From contig CAMUMG010000001.1 in assembly GCA_947089905.1 (NCBI GenBank), forward strand, positions 248,001-312,000: a stretch of DNA of 64,000 nt, in the 5' to 3' direction. Shown here piece after piece: positions 41,709-51,727 of the stretch (the stretch's first letter is position 1; the number at the start of each line of letters is the position of its first letter). A model generated the notes under the pieces. That model was not told the origin of the DNA. It searched no databases and saw only the letters and a list, made by a program, of their open reading frames with translations. The position numbers were made by a program, and so were the translations under genes. This DNA is from an uncultured Lachnospiraceae bacterium. Lineage in GTDB: Bacteria; Bacillota; Clostridia; Lachnospirales; Lachnospiraceae.

Positions 41709-44423
41709 ATGGCTCAAACAGCTCAAATGACACCAATGATGCAGCAATATTTAGAAACAAAGAAGCAGTATAAAGACTGCATCTTATTTTATCGGTTAGG
41801 AGATTTTTATGAGATGTTTTTTGAAGATGCCCTAACCGCTTCAAAGGAGCTGGAAATTACTCTGACAGGAAAAGAATGTGGACTGCCGGAACGTGCACCT
41901 ATGTGTGGAATTCCATATCATGCAGTAGAAGGATACTTAACAAAATTAGTAAATAAAGGATATCGCGTAGCAATTTGTGAACAGATGGAAGATCCTAAAA
42001 CTACAAAAGGAATTGTAAAACGCGAAGTGATTCGAATTGTAACTCCGGGAACAAATTTGAACACACAGATGTTGGATGAAACGAAAAATAATTATCTAAT
42101 GGGTATTTTTTATGAAGATAATCTGCATGGTATCTCAACTGTAGATATTACGACAGGAGATTATTATGTGACAGAAGTAGATTCCAATCGTAAAATTTTA
42201 GATGAGATCATGAAGTACACTCCGTCGGAAATTATTTGTAATCCGGCTTTTTTAATCAGTGGAATCGATATCGAAGAACTAAGAGAACGTTTCAATATTG
42301 CTGTGAGTGCTTTAGATGATTGGTATTATGATCCAAAGATGTGCCAAAAAGCATTAATAGAACATTTTTTAGTGTCATCTTTAAATGATCTTGGATTAAA
42401 GAAAAGTTCTTCTGGCATTAATGCCGCTGGAATGATACTTCAGTATTTATATGAAACTCAAAAAAATACACTTCCTCATCTGACACATTTAAGTGTATAT
42501 AGTACAAATCGGTTTATGATTTTAGATAGTTCTACCAGAAGAAATCTTGAATTGGTAGAAACAATGCGAGAGAAACATAAAAGAGGTTCTCTTCTTTGGG
42601 TATTAGATAAAACCAAAACGGCAATGGGTGCCAGATTACTTCGAAGTTACATAGAACAGCCATTAATTGAGGCAGATGCAATAGAAGAACGTTTTGACGC
42701 AGTGGAAGAATTAAATGCAAATCTGATTACAAGAGAGGAATTAAGAGAATATCTAAATTCCATCTATGATTTAGAGCGTTTACTTGGAAAGATCAGTTAC
42801 AAAAATGCAGGTCCTAGAGATTTAATTGCCTTAAAAGCTTCTTTAGAGATGCTTCCTCATATTCGCTATTTGAGTTCCCATTTAAAAGGTAGTCTATTTC
42901 AAAAGCTAGTAGCGGATCTTGATCCATTAGAAGATCTGTGTAGTTTGATTGAACGATCCATTATACCAGAACCACCTCTTGGGGTAAAAGATGGAGGAAT
43001 TATCAAAGAAGGGTATAGTCAAGAAGTCGATTCACTTCGTCATGCTAAAACAGATGGAAAGACTTGGATTGCAGAATTGGAAGCAAAAGAGAAGGAACGT
43101 ACTGGAATTAAAAATCTTCGAATCAAGTTTAATCGGGTATTTGGCTATTACTTTGAGGTAACGAATTCCTATGCCAACCTAGTTCCACCAGAGTGGACAA
43201 GAAAACAAACTTTGGCAAATGCAGAACGTTATACTATGCCACAATTAAAGGAATTAGAGGATAAAATTCTAAATGCAGAAGATAAATTATTTTCATTGGA
43301 ATATGAATTATTTTCAGAAGTCAGAGATAACATTGCTTCTGAGGTAAAAAGAATTCAAACAACCGCAAAAGCGATTGCCGGAATTGATGTGTTCGCTTCT
43401 TTAGCTTATGTAGCAGAGCATAATAATTATGTACGCCCAAAAATGAATACAGAGGGAAGAATTGATATTAAAAACGGCAGACATCCAGTGGTAGAACAAA
43501 TGTTAAATAATGATATGTTTGTTGCCAATGACACATACTTAGATAATCAAAAGAATAGAATTTCCATTATTACTGGTCCTAATATGGCAGGAAAATCAAC
43601 TTATATGCGTCAGACAGCTCTAATTGTTTTAATGGCACAGCTTGGTAGTTTTGTTCCTGTACAACAGGCGGATATCGGAATTGTAGATCGCATTTTTACG
43701 AGAGTTGGAGCATCTGATGATTTAGCATCTGGTCAGAGTACTTTTATGGTAGAAATGACAGAGGTTGCAAATATTTTACGAAATGCAACCAAGAACAGTC
43801 TACTTATTTTAGACGAGATTGGAAGGGGAACTTCTACATTTGATGGACTTGGAATCGCATGGGCAGTAGTAGAATATATCAGTAATCCAAAACTCCTTGG
43901 CGCAAAAACGTTGTTTGCAACACACTATCATGAACTGACAGAGTTAGAAGGAAAATTAGAAAGTGTCAATAATTATTGTATTGCGGTAAAAGAACAGGGA
44001 GAAGATATTGTATTTTTAAGAAAGATTATATCTGGCGGAGCGGACAAAAGTTACGGAATTCAAGTGGCAAGACTAGCTGGTGTCCCTGAAATTGTATTAA
44101 AACGTGCCTCTGAAATTGTAGAAGAATTAATTAGTAAAGATATTGCTGAAAAAGCAAGAAATGTTTTAAGTAAAACAGGAGAAGAAAGTTTAAAAAAAGA
44201 AGAAGAGACTATTTTAATAAAGGAAGAAACTATAAAAAAGACAAAGGGAAAGGGAAAATTAAAGAAAGGAAAACCAGAAGCCGAACAAATTTCAATTTTT
44301 TGCAATTTAGAATACGAACAGGTAGTAGATGAGATCCGCAATATGGATATTTCCAGATTAACGCCCATTGATGCTCTAAATCGTCTATATCAAATCCAGA
44401 CAAAACTCAGAGAAACTTTTTAG
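41709..44423 (+). CDS. mutS: DNA mismatch repair protein MutS
   Basis: MutS recognises mismatches and signals through MutL. The 904-residue protein has the mismatch-binding motif ([35 protein letters not shown], with the Phe-x-Glu), clamp and core domains, and the ATPase with [37 protein letters not shown] and [11 protein letters not shown] Lys/Glu-rich segment (about residues 830-860) precedes the C-terminal dimerisation part. AAGGA before ATG 41709 fixes the start; an upstream ATG in frame has no ribosome site. Confidence 0.97.
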   Translation: MAQTAQMTPMMQQYLETKKQYKDCILFYRLGDFYEMFFEDALTASKELEITLTGKECGLPERAPMCGIPYHAVEGYLTKLVNKGYRVAICEQMEDPKTTKGIVKREVIRIVTPGTNLNTQMLDETKNNYLMGIFYEDNLHGISTVDITTGDYYVTEVDSNRKILDEIMKYTPSEIICNPAFLISGIDIEELRERFNIAVSALDDWYYDPKMCQKALIEHFLVSSLNDLGLKKSSSGINAAGMILQYLYETQKNTLPHLTHLSVYSTNRFMILDSSTRRNLELVETMREKHKRGSLLWVLDKTKTAMGARLLRSYIEQPLIEADAIEERFDAVEELNANLITREELREYLNSIYDLERLLGKISYKNAGPRDLIALKASLEMLPHIRYLSSHLKGSLFQKLVADLDPLEDLCSLIERSIIPEPPLGVKDGGIIKEGYSQEVDSLRHAKTDGKTWIAELEAKEKERTGIKNLRIKFNRVFGYYFEVTNSYANLVPPEWTRKQTLANAERYTMPQLKELEDKILNAEDKLFSLEYELFSEVRDNIASEVKRIQTTAKAIAGIDVFASLAYVAEHNNYVRPKMNTEGRIDIKNGRHPVVEQMLNNDMFVANDTYLDNQKNRISIITGPNMAGKSTYMRQTALIVLMAQLGSFVPVQQADIGIVDRIFTRVGASDDLASGQSTFMVEMTEVANILRNATKNSLLILDEIGRGTSTFDGLGIAWAVVEYISNPKLLGAKTLFATHYHELTELEGKLESVNNYCIAVKEQGEDIVFLRKIISGGADKSYGIQVARLAGVPEIVLKRASEIVEELISKDIAEKARNVLSKTGEESLKKEEETILIKEETIKKTKGKGKLKKGKPEAEQISIFCNLEYEQVVDEIRNMDISRLTPIDALNRLYQIQTKLRETF

Positions 44424-44432
44424 GGAGAAGTT

Positions 44433-45653
44433 ATGAAGAAAAGGAAACGTCGTCGAAATCAATGGATTCGACTGTTTGGATTAATCGCTGCACTTATTGT
44501 AGTTTGTATTGCTATAGGTTTACAAAAAAGAAGTCAAAAACCTTCTAACTCTTTTGAAAGCCCTTCTCCTAGTTATGAGCCTACTCCAACGATAATGATG
44601 GATACTCCAACAAAGGAAATAATTTCAAAAGAAGCTGTTGTGGATCAGTGGATTGCACAATTAAGTTTGGAAGAAAAGATAGGACAGTTATTTTTTGCAA
44701 GATGTCCAGAACAAAAAGAAACTGCTCTTGAGGATTTAAAACAGTATTGTTTTGGTGGATATATTTTATTTGCTAATCATTTCAAAGAAGAAACTCCTGA
44801 TTCCATACGTGAAATTTTAGCTTCTTATCAGGAAACTTCCAAAATACCATTATTATTGGGGGTAGATGAAGAAGGAGGAACAGTAAATAGAGTCAGTAAA
44901 TTTTCCGCCTTTCGCTCGAAACCGTTTGCTTCTCCTAGACAGCTCTATCAACAGGGACAAATGGAGGCAATAAAAAGTGATACAAAAGAAAAATCTAATT
45001 TTCTTCTTTCTCTTGGATTAAATGTCAATTTAGCACCTGTTTGTGATATTGCAAAAGAACCATCCGATTATATGTATCCCCGTTCTTTTGGACAGACAGC
45101 AAAAGAAACTGCGGACTATGTAAAAGAAGTTGTTACTATTATGAAATCTCAGACAATCGGTTCTGTTTTGAAACATTTTCCTGGATATGGAAATAATATA
45201 AATACTCATGATTCTATTGCTATTGATGTAAGAGAATATGAAGTATTTCAAACACAAGACTTTCTTCCGTTTGAAGCCGGAATAGAGGCAGGTGCAGATG
45301 CCATTTTAGTCTCTCATACGATTGTAGAATGTATGGATGATAAAAAACCTGCTTCTTTGTCAGAAAAAGTTCATCAGATTTTACGGGAGGAACTTGAATT
45401 TGATGGAGTAATTATGACCGATGATTTGATTATGCAGGCAATTATTGATTATACAGAAAGTAAAACGGCAGCAGTAGATGCCATTAAAGCAGGAAATGAT
45501 TTATTAATTGCTACAGATTATAAAACACAATATGAAGCTGTTTTGGATGCAGTTAAGTCGAAAGAGTTATCGATAAAACAAATTGAGGCTTCTGTTCGAA
45601 GAATTCTTCTTTGGAAAATGCAGCTGGGGTTGATTGCAGCAGAAGGGAGTTGA
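44433..45653 (+). CDS. Glycoside hydrolase family 3 beta-N-acetylhexosaminidase-like protein, membrane anchored
   Basis: The 406-residue protein has a basic cytoplasmic start and one helix (WIRLFGLIAALIVVCIAIGL), a Pro/Ser linker and a GH3 domain with LLLGVDEEGGTVNRVSKFSA, SVLKHFPGYGNNINTHDSIA (NagZ-type KHFPG motif) and DGVIMTDDLIMQ, where the first Asp after VIMT is the usual nucleophile. NagZ-like enzymes remove N-acetylglucosamine from muropeptides. Start is 9 bases after mutS and it is 5 bases before mutL. Confidence 0.9.
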   Translation: MKKRKRRRNQWIRLFGLIAALIVVCIAIGLQKRSQKPSNSFESPSPSYEPTPTIMMDTPTKEIISKEAVVDQWIAQLSLEEKIGQLFFARCPEQKETALEDLKQYCFGGYILFANHFKEETPDSIREILASYQETSKIPLLLGVDEEGGTVNRVSKFSAFRSKPFASPRQLYQQGQMEAIKSDTKEKSNFLLSLGLNVNLAPVCDIAKEPSDYMYPRSFGQTAKETADYVKEVVTIMKSQTIGSVLKHFPGYGNNINTHDSIAIDVREYEVFQTQDFLPFEAGIEAGADAILVSHTIVECMDDKKPASLSEKVHQILREELEFDGVIMTDDLIMQAIIDYTESKTAAVDAIKAGNDLLIATDYKTQYEAVLDAVKSKELSIKQIEASVRRILLWKMQLGLIAAEGS

Positions 45654-45658
45654 ATGTT

Positions 45659-47545
45659 GTGCCACAAATTGCTGTTTTAGATGAAGCAACCATCAATGAA
45701 ATTGCCGCAGGTGAGGTAGTAGAACGACCTGCTTCCGTTGTAAAAGAGTTAATAGAAAATGCCATTGATGCAGGAGCAAGTGCCATTACAGCCGAAATCA
45801 GGGAGGGTGGTATTCGTCTGATTCGAATTACGGATAATGGATGTGGAATGGAAAAAGAAGATGCCCAAATAGCATTTCTTCGTCATTCTACAAGTAAAAT
45901 TCGAAAAGCAACTGATCTATTGACCGTTTCTAGTCTGGGATTTCGAGGAGAGGCCCTTTCTAGTATTGCCGCGGTGGCGCAAGTAGAACTTTTAACAAAG
46001 ACTAGAACTTCTTTTACAGGTGTAAGATATGTGATAGAAGGAGGGGAAGAAAAGGGCTGTTTTGAAATTGGCTGTCCAGAAGGAACGACCTTTTTAGTAC
46101 ACAATCTATTTTATAATACGCCTGCAAGAAGAAAATTTTTAAAAAGTCCTACTACAGAAGCGGGATATATCAGTGAATTGATAGAACGCCTTGCCATATC
46201 CCATCCAGAAATTTCTTTTAAATTTATTAACAACAATAAAACGATACTTCACACGTCAGGAAACCGAAATTTAAAAGATACTATTTACTATATATATGGC
46301 AGAGAAATTGCTACACAACTGCTACCAGTCTTTTGGGAGGAAGATGGAATTTCTATCGGAGGATTTTTAGGTAAACCCGTTATTTCTCGCGGAAATCGTA
46401 ATTATGAAAACTATTTTATCAATGGAAGATATATTAAAAGTAATCTGTTGTATAAAGCGATTGAAGAGGCATATAAACCTTATACCATGCAGCATAAATA
46501 TCCTTTTACTGTTTTACATTTGACGATTGACCACTCAAAAATAGATGTCAATGTACATCCTACGAAAATGGAACTTCGCTTTTCGGATGGAGAGGCACTA
46601 TATCATGCTGTATTTACAGCTGTAAAACAGGCTCTTTCGGGACACAATTTGATTGTGGAAGCTGTTTTTGAGAAAGCACCAAAGGAAAAGTATATCCCTA
46701 TTGAAAATATGTCAGAACCATTTGAATCCAACCAAAAACTTCAAATAGAAGGTACACTTGGATTAAAGGATCAAAAACCTATCCGAAAGGAAACCTTAGA
46801 GCAAGTACAACCACATCCAGCGGGAAATGGTATCTATGATAATTTAACCACCAAAGAAGAATTAAATCGGCAAATGCACAAGGCAAGAGAACAAGTCATA
46901 AAAGAATTTAATCAAACGAATCTATTTGAACCGGAAAGAAAAGAACTGTCAAAAACAGAAAGAGTTCGAAAGGCAAAAGAATATCGAATTATTGGACAGG
47001 TATTCTCTACCTATTGGATAGTAGAATTTGAACAGAAATTATTTATGATCGATCAACATGCTGCCCATGAAAAGATTTTATATGAACATACGATTAAAAG
47101 ACTAAAAGAAAAAGAAACGCTTTCCCAAATGTTAAATCCTCCGATTGTACTTTCTTTATCTATCAGGGAAGAAGAAGCAGTTTTAACACATAAACAGATA
47201 TTAGAACAACTTGGTTTTACAATAGAATCCTTTGGTGGCAGAGAATATTTTATACGATCTGTACCTGCAGATATGTTTGGATTAGAGGGAAAAGATCTGC
47301 TTTTAGAATTTATCGATAATCTTGTAACAGAAGTTTCGAAGGAAACTCCAGATAGTATTTTAGAAAAAATAGCATCTTTATCCTGTCATGCAGCAGTAAA
47401 AGGAAATCATTCTTTATCAAAAGAAGAAGCAAAAACACTAATTGATGAATTAATGATTTTAGATAATCCATTTCATTGTCCACATGGTCGCCCTGTTATT
47501 ATTTCTATGACAAAACAGGAAATCGAAAAAAAATTTAAACGGTAA
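45659..47545 (+). CDS. mutL: DNA mismatch repair protein MutL
   Basis: The 628-residue protein has the GHKL ATPase motifs KELIENAIDAGASAI, IRITDNGCGMEKED and STSKI, GFRGEALSSIAAVAQV, a linker, and a C-terminal dimerisation domain with the endonuclease motif DQHAAHEKILYE and the CPHGRP-type end (NPFHCPHGRPVIISMT). I choose GTG 45659 because GGGAG sits 9 bases before it; upstream extensions do not resemble the family. Confidence 0.95.
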   Translation: MPQIAVLDEATINEIAAGEVVERPASVVKELIENAIDAGASAITAEIREGGIRLIRITDNGCGMEKEDAQIAFLRHSTSKIRKATDLLTVSSLGFRGEALSSIAAVAQVELLTKTRTSFTGVRYVIEGGEEKGCFEIGCPEGTTFLVHNLFYNTPARRKFLKSPTTEAGYISELIERLAISHPEISFKFINNNKTILHTSGNRNLKDTIYYIYGREIATQLLPVFWEEDGISIGGFLGKPVISRGNRNYENYFINGRYIKSNLLYKAIEEAYKPYTMQHKYPFTVLHLTIDHSKIDVNVHPTKMELRFSDGEALYHAVFTAVKQALSGHNLIVEAVFEKAPKEKYIPIENMSEPFESNQKLQIEGTLGLKDQKPIRKETLEQVQPHPAGNGIYDNLTTKEELNRQMHKAREQVIKEFNQTNLFEPERKELSKTERVRKAKEYRIIGQVFSTYWIVEFEQKLFMIDQHAAHEKILYEHTIKRLKEKETLSQMLNPPIVLSLSIREEEAVLTHKQILEQLGFTIESFGGREYFIRSVPADMFGLEGKDLLLEFIDNLVTEVSKETPDSILEKIASLSCHAAVKGNHSLSKEEAKTLIDELMILDNPFHCPHGRPVIISMTKQEIEKKFKR

Positions 47546-47556
47546 AAGGAGAATTT

Positions 47557-48501
47557 ATGTCTGAACCAAAACCACTTATTGTACTTACTGGTCCTACTGC
47601 TGTCGGAAAAACTAAACTTTCGATTGAACTTGCAAAAAAAATAAATGGATCAATTATTTCTGCCGATTCTATGCAGGTATATCGGTATATGGATATTGGA
47701 ACTGCAAAAATTACTAAAAAACAGATGCAAAATGTCCCACACTATCTGATAGATGAATTTGATCCAAAAGACGAATTTCATGTAGTACGTTTTCAGGAGT
47801 ATGCTAAACGGTATATGAATGGGATTTATTCTAGGGGAAGTGTTCCCATATTAGTAGGAGGAACTGGTTTTTATATTCAGGCAGTACTATATGATATTGA
47901 TTTTACAAAGGTAGACGCACAAGAAGATTATCGAAAAGAACTTCTTGCCTTTGCTAAAGAGCATGGAGAACAGGCACTACATGAAAAACTTAGAGTAATC
48001 GATCCAATATCTGCGCAGTCAATTCATCCCAATAATATCAAACGGGTAATTCGTGCTTTAGAGTACTATAATCAAACAGGTAATTTAATTTCAAAACATA
48101 ATGAAATGGAACGACAAAAAAATTCTCCTTATCGATTTGCCTATTTTGTTTTAACCGATGACAGAAAAATTCTCTATGACCGAATCAATCAAAGAGTAGA
48201 TCAGATGATAACAGATGGACTAATAGAAGAAGTAACACGTTTAAAGGAATTGGGGTATGAACGATGTCTTGTTTCTATGCAGGGATTGGGGTATAAAGAA
48301 ATCTATTCCTATTTAGAAGGAGAGTGTAGTTTAGAAAGGGCAGTAGAACAGATAAAATGCAGTACAAGACATTTTGCAAAAAGGCAGTTAACATGGTTTA
48401 AAAGAGAAAAAGATGTTATCTGGCTAGATCGTGCCAAACTTGGAGAAGATTCTATTATTTTGGAACAAATATTACAAAATCTAAAAGATATTCTTAAATA
48501 A
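47557..48501 (+). CDS. miaA: tRNA dimethylallyltransferase
   Basis: MiaA adds a dimethylallyl group to A37 of tRNAs reading UNN codons. The 314-residue protein has GPTAVGKTKLSIELAKKING, ADSMQVYRYMDIGTAK, PILVGGTGFYIQAVLYDIDF and LVSMQGLGYKEIYSYLEG with the tRNA-binding segment near RQLTWFKREKDVIWLD. It follows mutL at 11 bases, as in many bacteria, where mutL-miaA is a conserved pair. Confidence 0.97.
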   Translation: MSEPKPLIVLTGPTAVGKTKLSIELAKKINGSIISADSMQVYRYMDIGTAKITKKQMQNVPHYLIDEFDPKDEFHVVRFQEYAKRYMNGIYSRGSVPILVGGTGFYIQAVLYDIDFTKVDAQEDYRKELLAFAKEHGEQALHEKLRVIDPISAQSIHPNNIKRVIRALEYYNQTGNLISKHNEMERQKNSPYRFAYFVLTDDRKILYDRINQRVDQMITDGLIEEVTRLKELGYERCLVSMQGLGYKEIYSYLEGECSLERAVEQIKCSTRHFAKRQLTWFKREKDVIWLDRAKLGEDSIILEQILQNLKDILK

Positions 48502-48519
48502 AAAGGAGAGGAAAATAGT

Positions 48520-49992
48520 ATGGATAAGAAAACATATTTATCACAGATAGAACATGTGATTGAAACAGGAACATATCAAGATAATTGGGATTCTTTAAGT
48601 CATTATCAAGTTCCAGACTGGTATCAGGGGTTGAAATTTGGTATTTTTATTCATTGGGGAGTTTATAGTGTTCCCGCTTTTGGAAATGAATGGTACTCCA
48701 GAAATATGTATATTCAGGGTACATCAGAATTTGAACATCACATAAAAACATATGGAGCACATAAAGACTTTGGTTATAAAGATTTTATTCCTATGTTTCG
48801 AGCAGAACAATTTGATGCTAAGACATGGGCAGAATTATTTTCAAAGACAGGGGCACAATATGTTATTCCAGTAGCTGAACATCACGATGGATTTCAGATG
48901 TATGAAAGTTTTTTATCGAAATGGAATTCTTTCGAGATGGGGCCAAAGCGGGATATTTTAGGAGAACTAAAAACAGAAGTAGAAAAGCTTGGAATGAAAT
49001 TTGGCTCATCTTCTCATAGGGCAGAACATTGGTTTTTTATGGGGCATGGAAGAGAATTTGACAGTGATATCAAAGAGGATCAACAAGAAGGAGATTTTTA
49101 TTGGCCAGCCATGCCAGAACCAAAAGATCACCATGATCTTTTTAGTAAACCAGAACCGTCAGTACCATTTTTAGAGGATTGGTTAGTAAGATGTTGTGAA
49201 CTTGTAGATAAATATCAGCCTAAAATGATCTACTTTGATTGGTGGATTCAACATACTGCCTTTAAACCTTATTTGAAAAAATTTGCAGCCTATTATTATA
49301 ATCGTGCTAGAGAATGGGGCGGTGCTGTAATTAATTATAAACATGATGCTTTTTTATTTGGAACTGCTGTAATTGATATAGAACGAGGACAATTTAAAGA
49401 ATGGAAGCCATATTTATGGCAAAGTGATACTGCCATCGCTAAAAACTCTTGGTGTTATACAGAACATAATACTTATAAAAAGGCAAAAGATATTCTGTGT
49501 AGTCTAGTGGATATTGTAAGTAAAAACGGAAGACTTTTACTCAATGTTGGACCAAAGGCAGATGGAAGTTTTGCAAAAGAGGATTTGCAGATATTAAAGG
49601 AAATCGGAGACTGGATGAAAATAAATGGTGAAGCAATTTATGATACTACTTTGTTTCGAGTACCAGCCGAAGGACCAAGTGTAATAGAAGAAGGACAATT
49701 TACGGATCAAAAGGATCAAACATTTACTTGTGAAGATATACGATTTACTATGAAGGGACATGTTCTCTATGCCATTGTATTACATTATCCAGATGATGGA
49801 TTTGTAAAAATTCACTCATTAGGAGAAAAAGATGCCTCAAGTCTTCCTGTATTTCATGGCTGTATAAAAGCAGTAGAAGTTCTTGGATTTGATGAAACGG
49901 TACAAATGACACGAACCAAAGAAGCATTGGAATTAAAAACAAATACTGTACATAGTGAGTATCCAGTAGTATTTCGGATTGAACTGGATTAA
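48520..49992 (+). CDS. GH29 alpha-L-fucosidase
   Basis: The 490-residue protein has the GH29 TIM-barrel: YQGLKFGIFIHWGVYSVPAF, HHDGFQMYESFLSKWNSFEM and PKMIYFDWWIQHTAFKPYL, where the Asp of FDWW is the expected nucleophile, and a C-terminal beta-sandwich. No signal peptide is evident, so it is cytoplasmic and acts on imported fucosides. Ribosome site AAGGAGAGG, 18 bases after miaA, so it is the last gene of the mismatch-repair run. Link to DNA repair is unlikely and the placement is probably opportunistic. Confidence 0.92.
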   Translation: MDKKTYLSQIEHVIETGTYQDNWDSLSHYQVPDWYQGLKFGIFIHWGVYSVPAFGNEWYSRNMYIQGTSEFEHHIKTYGAHKDFGYKDFIPMFRAEQFDAKTWAELFSKTGAQYVIPVAEHHDGFQMYESFLSKWNSFEMGPKRDILGELKTEVEKLGMKFGSSSHRAEHWFFMGHGREFDSDIKEDQQEGDFYWPAMPEPKDHHDLFSKPEPSVPFLEDWLVRCCELVDKYQPKMIYFDWWIQHTAFKPYLKKFAAYYYNRAREWGGAVINYKHDAFLFGTAVIDIERGQFKEWKPYLWQSDTAIAKNSWCYTEHNTYKKAKDILCSLVDIVSKNGRLLLNVGPKADGSFAKEDLQILKEIGDWMKINGEAIYDTTLFRVPAEGPSVIEEGQFTDQKDQTFTCEDIRFTMKGHVLYAIVLHYPDDGFVKIHSLGEKDASSLPVFHGCIKAVEVLGFDETVQMTRTKEALELKTNTVHSEYPVVFRIELD

Positions 49993-49995
49993 ATA

Positions 49996-50041
49996 AAAAA
50001 GAGTTGTTGTACTAAGAATTAAATATGCGACAACTCTTTTT
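49996..50041 (+). terminator. Terminator of the repair-glycosidase operon
   Basis: AAAAAGAGTTGT at 49996-50007 pairs with ACAACTCTTTTT at 50030-50041. It also marks the edge of the G+C-richer island. Confidence 0.8.
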
Positions 50042-50184
50042 TTATTTCAATCTTACGCGGCGTTCCGGTATTTGCTCCCGTCCTCGCCCTACTCGGTCGT
50101 CAAACCAAAGTCCTGTCAATCCAACTTGGTCTGCTGCAAGGAGAATCCCCCCATTGGTGATTCATAATGGCTGGTATATTGCAT
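50042..50184 (-). pseudogene. Methylated-DNA-cysteine methyltransferase (Ogt) N-terminal stub
   Basis: ATG 50184 with GGAGGAC upstream opens MQYTSHYESPMGG, then a TGA 6 codons on from a shift. In the next frame the sequence reads ILLAADQVGLTGLWFD, the usual Ogt/MGMT start (substrate O6-methylguanine). Adding one G to the run at about 50150-50155 joins them. After WFDD the sequence is unrelated (RVGRGREQIPERRVRLK, TAA at 50042) and the catalytic PCHR domain is absent. It lies just downstream of alkA, as in alkylation-repair gene sets. Confidence 0.65.
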
Positions 50185-50292
50185 TTTTGTCCTCCTTCGT
50201 GTCAAATAAAACAATGTTTTTTCTAAAGGCAGTTTTCTGGACAGTTTAGATTGTATACGATTTTAGTGGTCTTTAACTTGCCATTACAAGAT

Positions 50293-50991
50293 TTATCCCT
50301 GTTTTGAATTGCTTTCAGTTTTTCCTGTCCTTTCATGCTTCCCTCCCTTTTTTCTTGGGGCATAGTCTTTCATTTCTGGGATAGCCCCGCCCGCAACAGC
50401 CCAAAAATATAAACTGGCGGTACTGCAATAAGGACTAAAACGGCGGCGATACTTCTCAAACAGCTTTCGGTCAATCTTTCTGTGGTGGTAAACCATGCGA
50501 AGTCCCCGCTGTATAGCTAAATCGTCATAACTGAAAATGTCGGGGCGTTGTAGACAAAACAGCAAAATCATTTCCGCAGTCCATACGCCGATACCTTTTA
50601 AGTCTGTCAACTCCGCAATCGCTTCTATATCCGGCTTTTGTTCGATAGCCTGTAAATCGAATATGCCACTATCCACTTTTCCTGCAAAATCAGAAATATA
50701 TTCAGCTTTGCGAAAAGTCATTCCAAAAGATTGCAGCTTAGAAATCCCGGCTTCCAAAATATTTTCTGCTGTGACTTCTAAAAAACTATCTTTCATTCGT
50801 TGCCATATGGTAGCCTGTGCTTTGGTAGAGATTTGCTGCCCGATAATATGGTGGATAACGGACGAAAATAAATCTGTATCAACTTCACGTTTGATGTAAC
50901 CGATTTTGTCTATAACCTCCCCTAAACTTTTGTCTTTCCGTTTCAGATAGCCTATTTCATTATCACCGTATGTAAAATACAAAACCTTCAC
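50293..50991 (-). CDS. DNA-3-methyladenine glycosylase (AlkA-type, HhH-GPD)
   Basis: The 232-residue protein has the HhH-GPD fold (FSSVIHHIIGQQISTKAQAT, FRKAEYISDFAGKVDSGI, LTDLKGIGVWTAEMILLFCL) with the catalytic Asp in FSYDDLAIQRGLRMVYHH. It removes alkylated bases. A C-terminal basic tail (KKGGKHERTGKTESNSKQG) is Lys/Gly-rich. It would have been coupled to Ogt downstream. It is the first gene of the island and has higher G+C than the preceding genes. Confidence 0.9.
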   Translation of the reverse strand: MKVLYFTYGDNEIGYLKRKDKSLGEVIDKIGYIKREVDTDLFSSVIHHIIGQQISTKAQATIWQRMKDSFLEVTAENILEAGISKLQSFGMTFRKAEYISDFAGKVDSGIFDLQAIEQKPDIEAIAELTDLKGIGVWTAEMILLFCLQRPDIFSYDDLAIQRGLRMVYHHRKIDRKLFEKYRRRFSPYCSTASLYFWAVAGGAIPEMKDYAPRKKGGKHERTGKTESNSKQG

Positions 50992-51082
50992 CTTCCTTCG
51001 CTTGACATTTCCTGTTTTGGTAACTATAATTTTATCACGAAAAAGGGCGAAATAATATCAATAAATTACGGAGTAATATTAA

Positions 51083-51659
51083 CATACTCATTTCCTCGAA
51101 TTTTCTTTTGAGAGTCCTGCAAAAGCGTTTGTTGACAGTGTTACGGAAATAGAACAGTTTCAAGTTTTCCTATTTATATGGAGTACCGATTGGGGAGAAA
51201 AAGCGTTATCTATATTGCAACAATTATCTGAACTGGAAAAAAACAAGACTGAATTTTATATTTATGAGGTCTTGGTTCTTCTTGTATCGCTTTGGCTTGC
51301 CATACGGAAAAATATCACCTCGCCCCTAAAACAGCAGGAAAACATTATGAATATCCGTATGCAGAAATTTCTTCGGTACATTGAACAGCATTACTCAGAA
51401 GATTTGACTTTTGAAGATTTAGCCGCAAGTGTAAATGTAAGCAAAACGGAATGTTTAAGATGTTTTAAATTGAGTTTGCAGACAACGCCATATAAATATC
51501 TTGTTGAATACCGTCTGTCAAAACCATTTCGGAAAATGCTTCAAAGAAAAAACAGGCTATTCCCCTAGAGAATACAGGAATATTGATTGGCGTGTTAGGT
51601 CTGTTAATAAGCAAAAATTTTGGAAAAAAAGTGAAAAAGTTTTAGTTGAGGAATTGTAA
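51083..51659 (+). pseudogene. AraC-family regulator with an internal deletion
   Basis: The reading from 51083 (FLEFSFESPAKAFVDS and on) shows an effector-binding part and then the first HTH of AraC (QHYSEDLTFEDLAASVNVSK, TECLRCFKLSLQTTPYKYLV). After EYRLSK the frame shifts; the second frame gives NHFGKCFKEKTGYSPREYRN and runs to a TAA at 51657. The normal segment between these (second HTH start, about 20-25 residues) is missing. A short deletion with a frame change explains it. An AraC/Ada-type regulator beside alkA and ogt suggests it once controlled the alkylation genes. Confidence 0.7.
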
Positions 51660-51727
51660 ATTGAAATCGAGTGCCTTTTATTATATAATTTATTTTGGAT
51701 AGATATGCAAATTTGGAGGATAAAATT

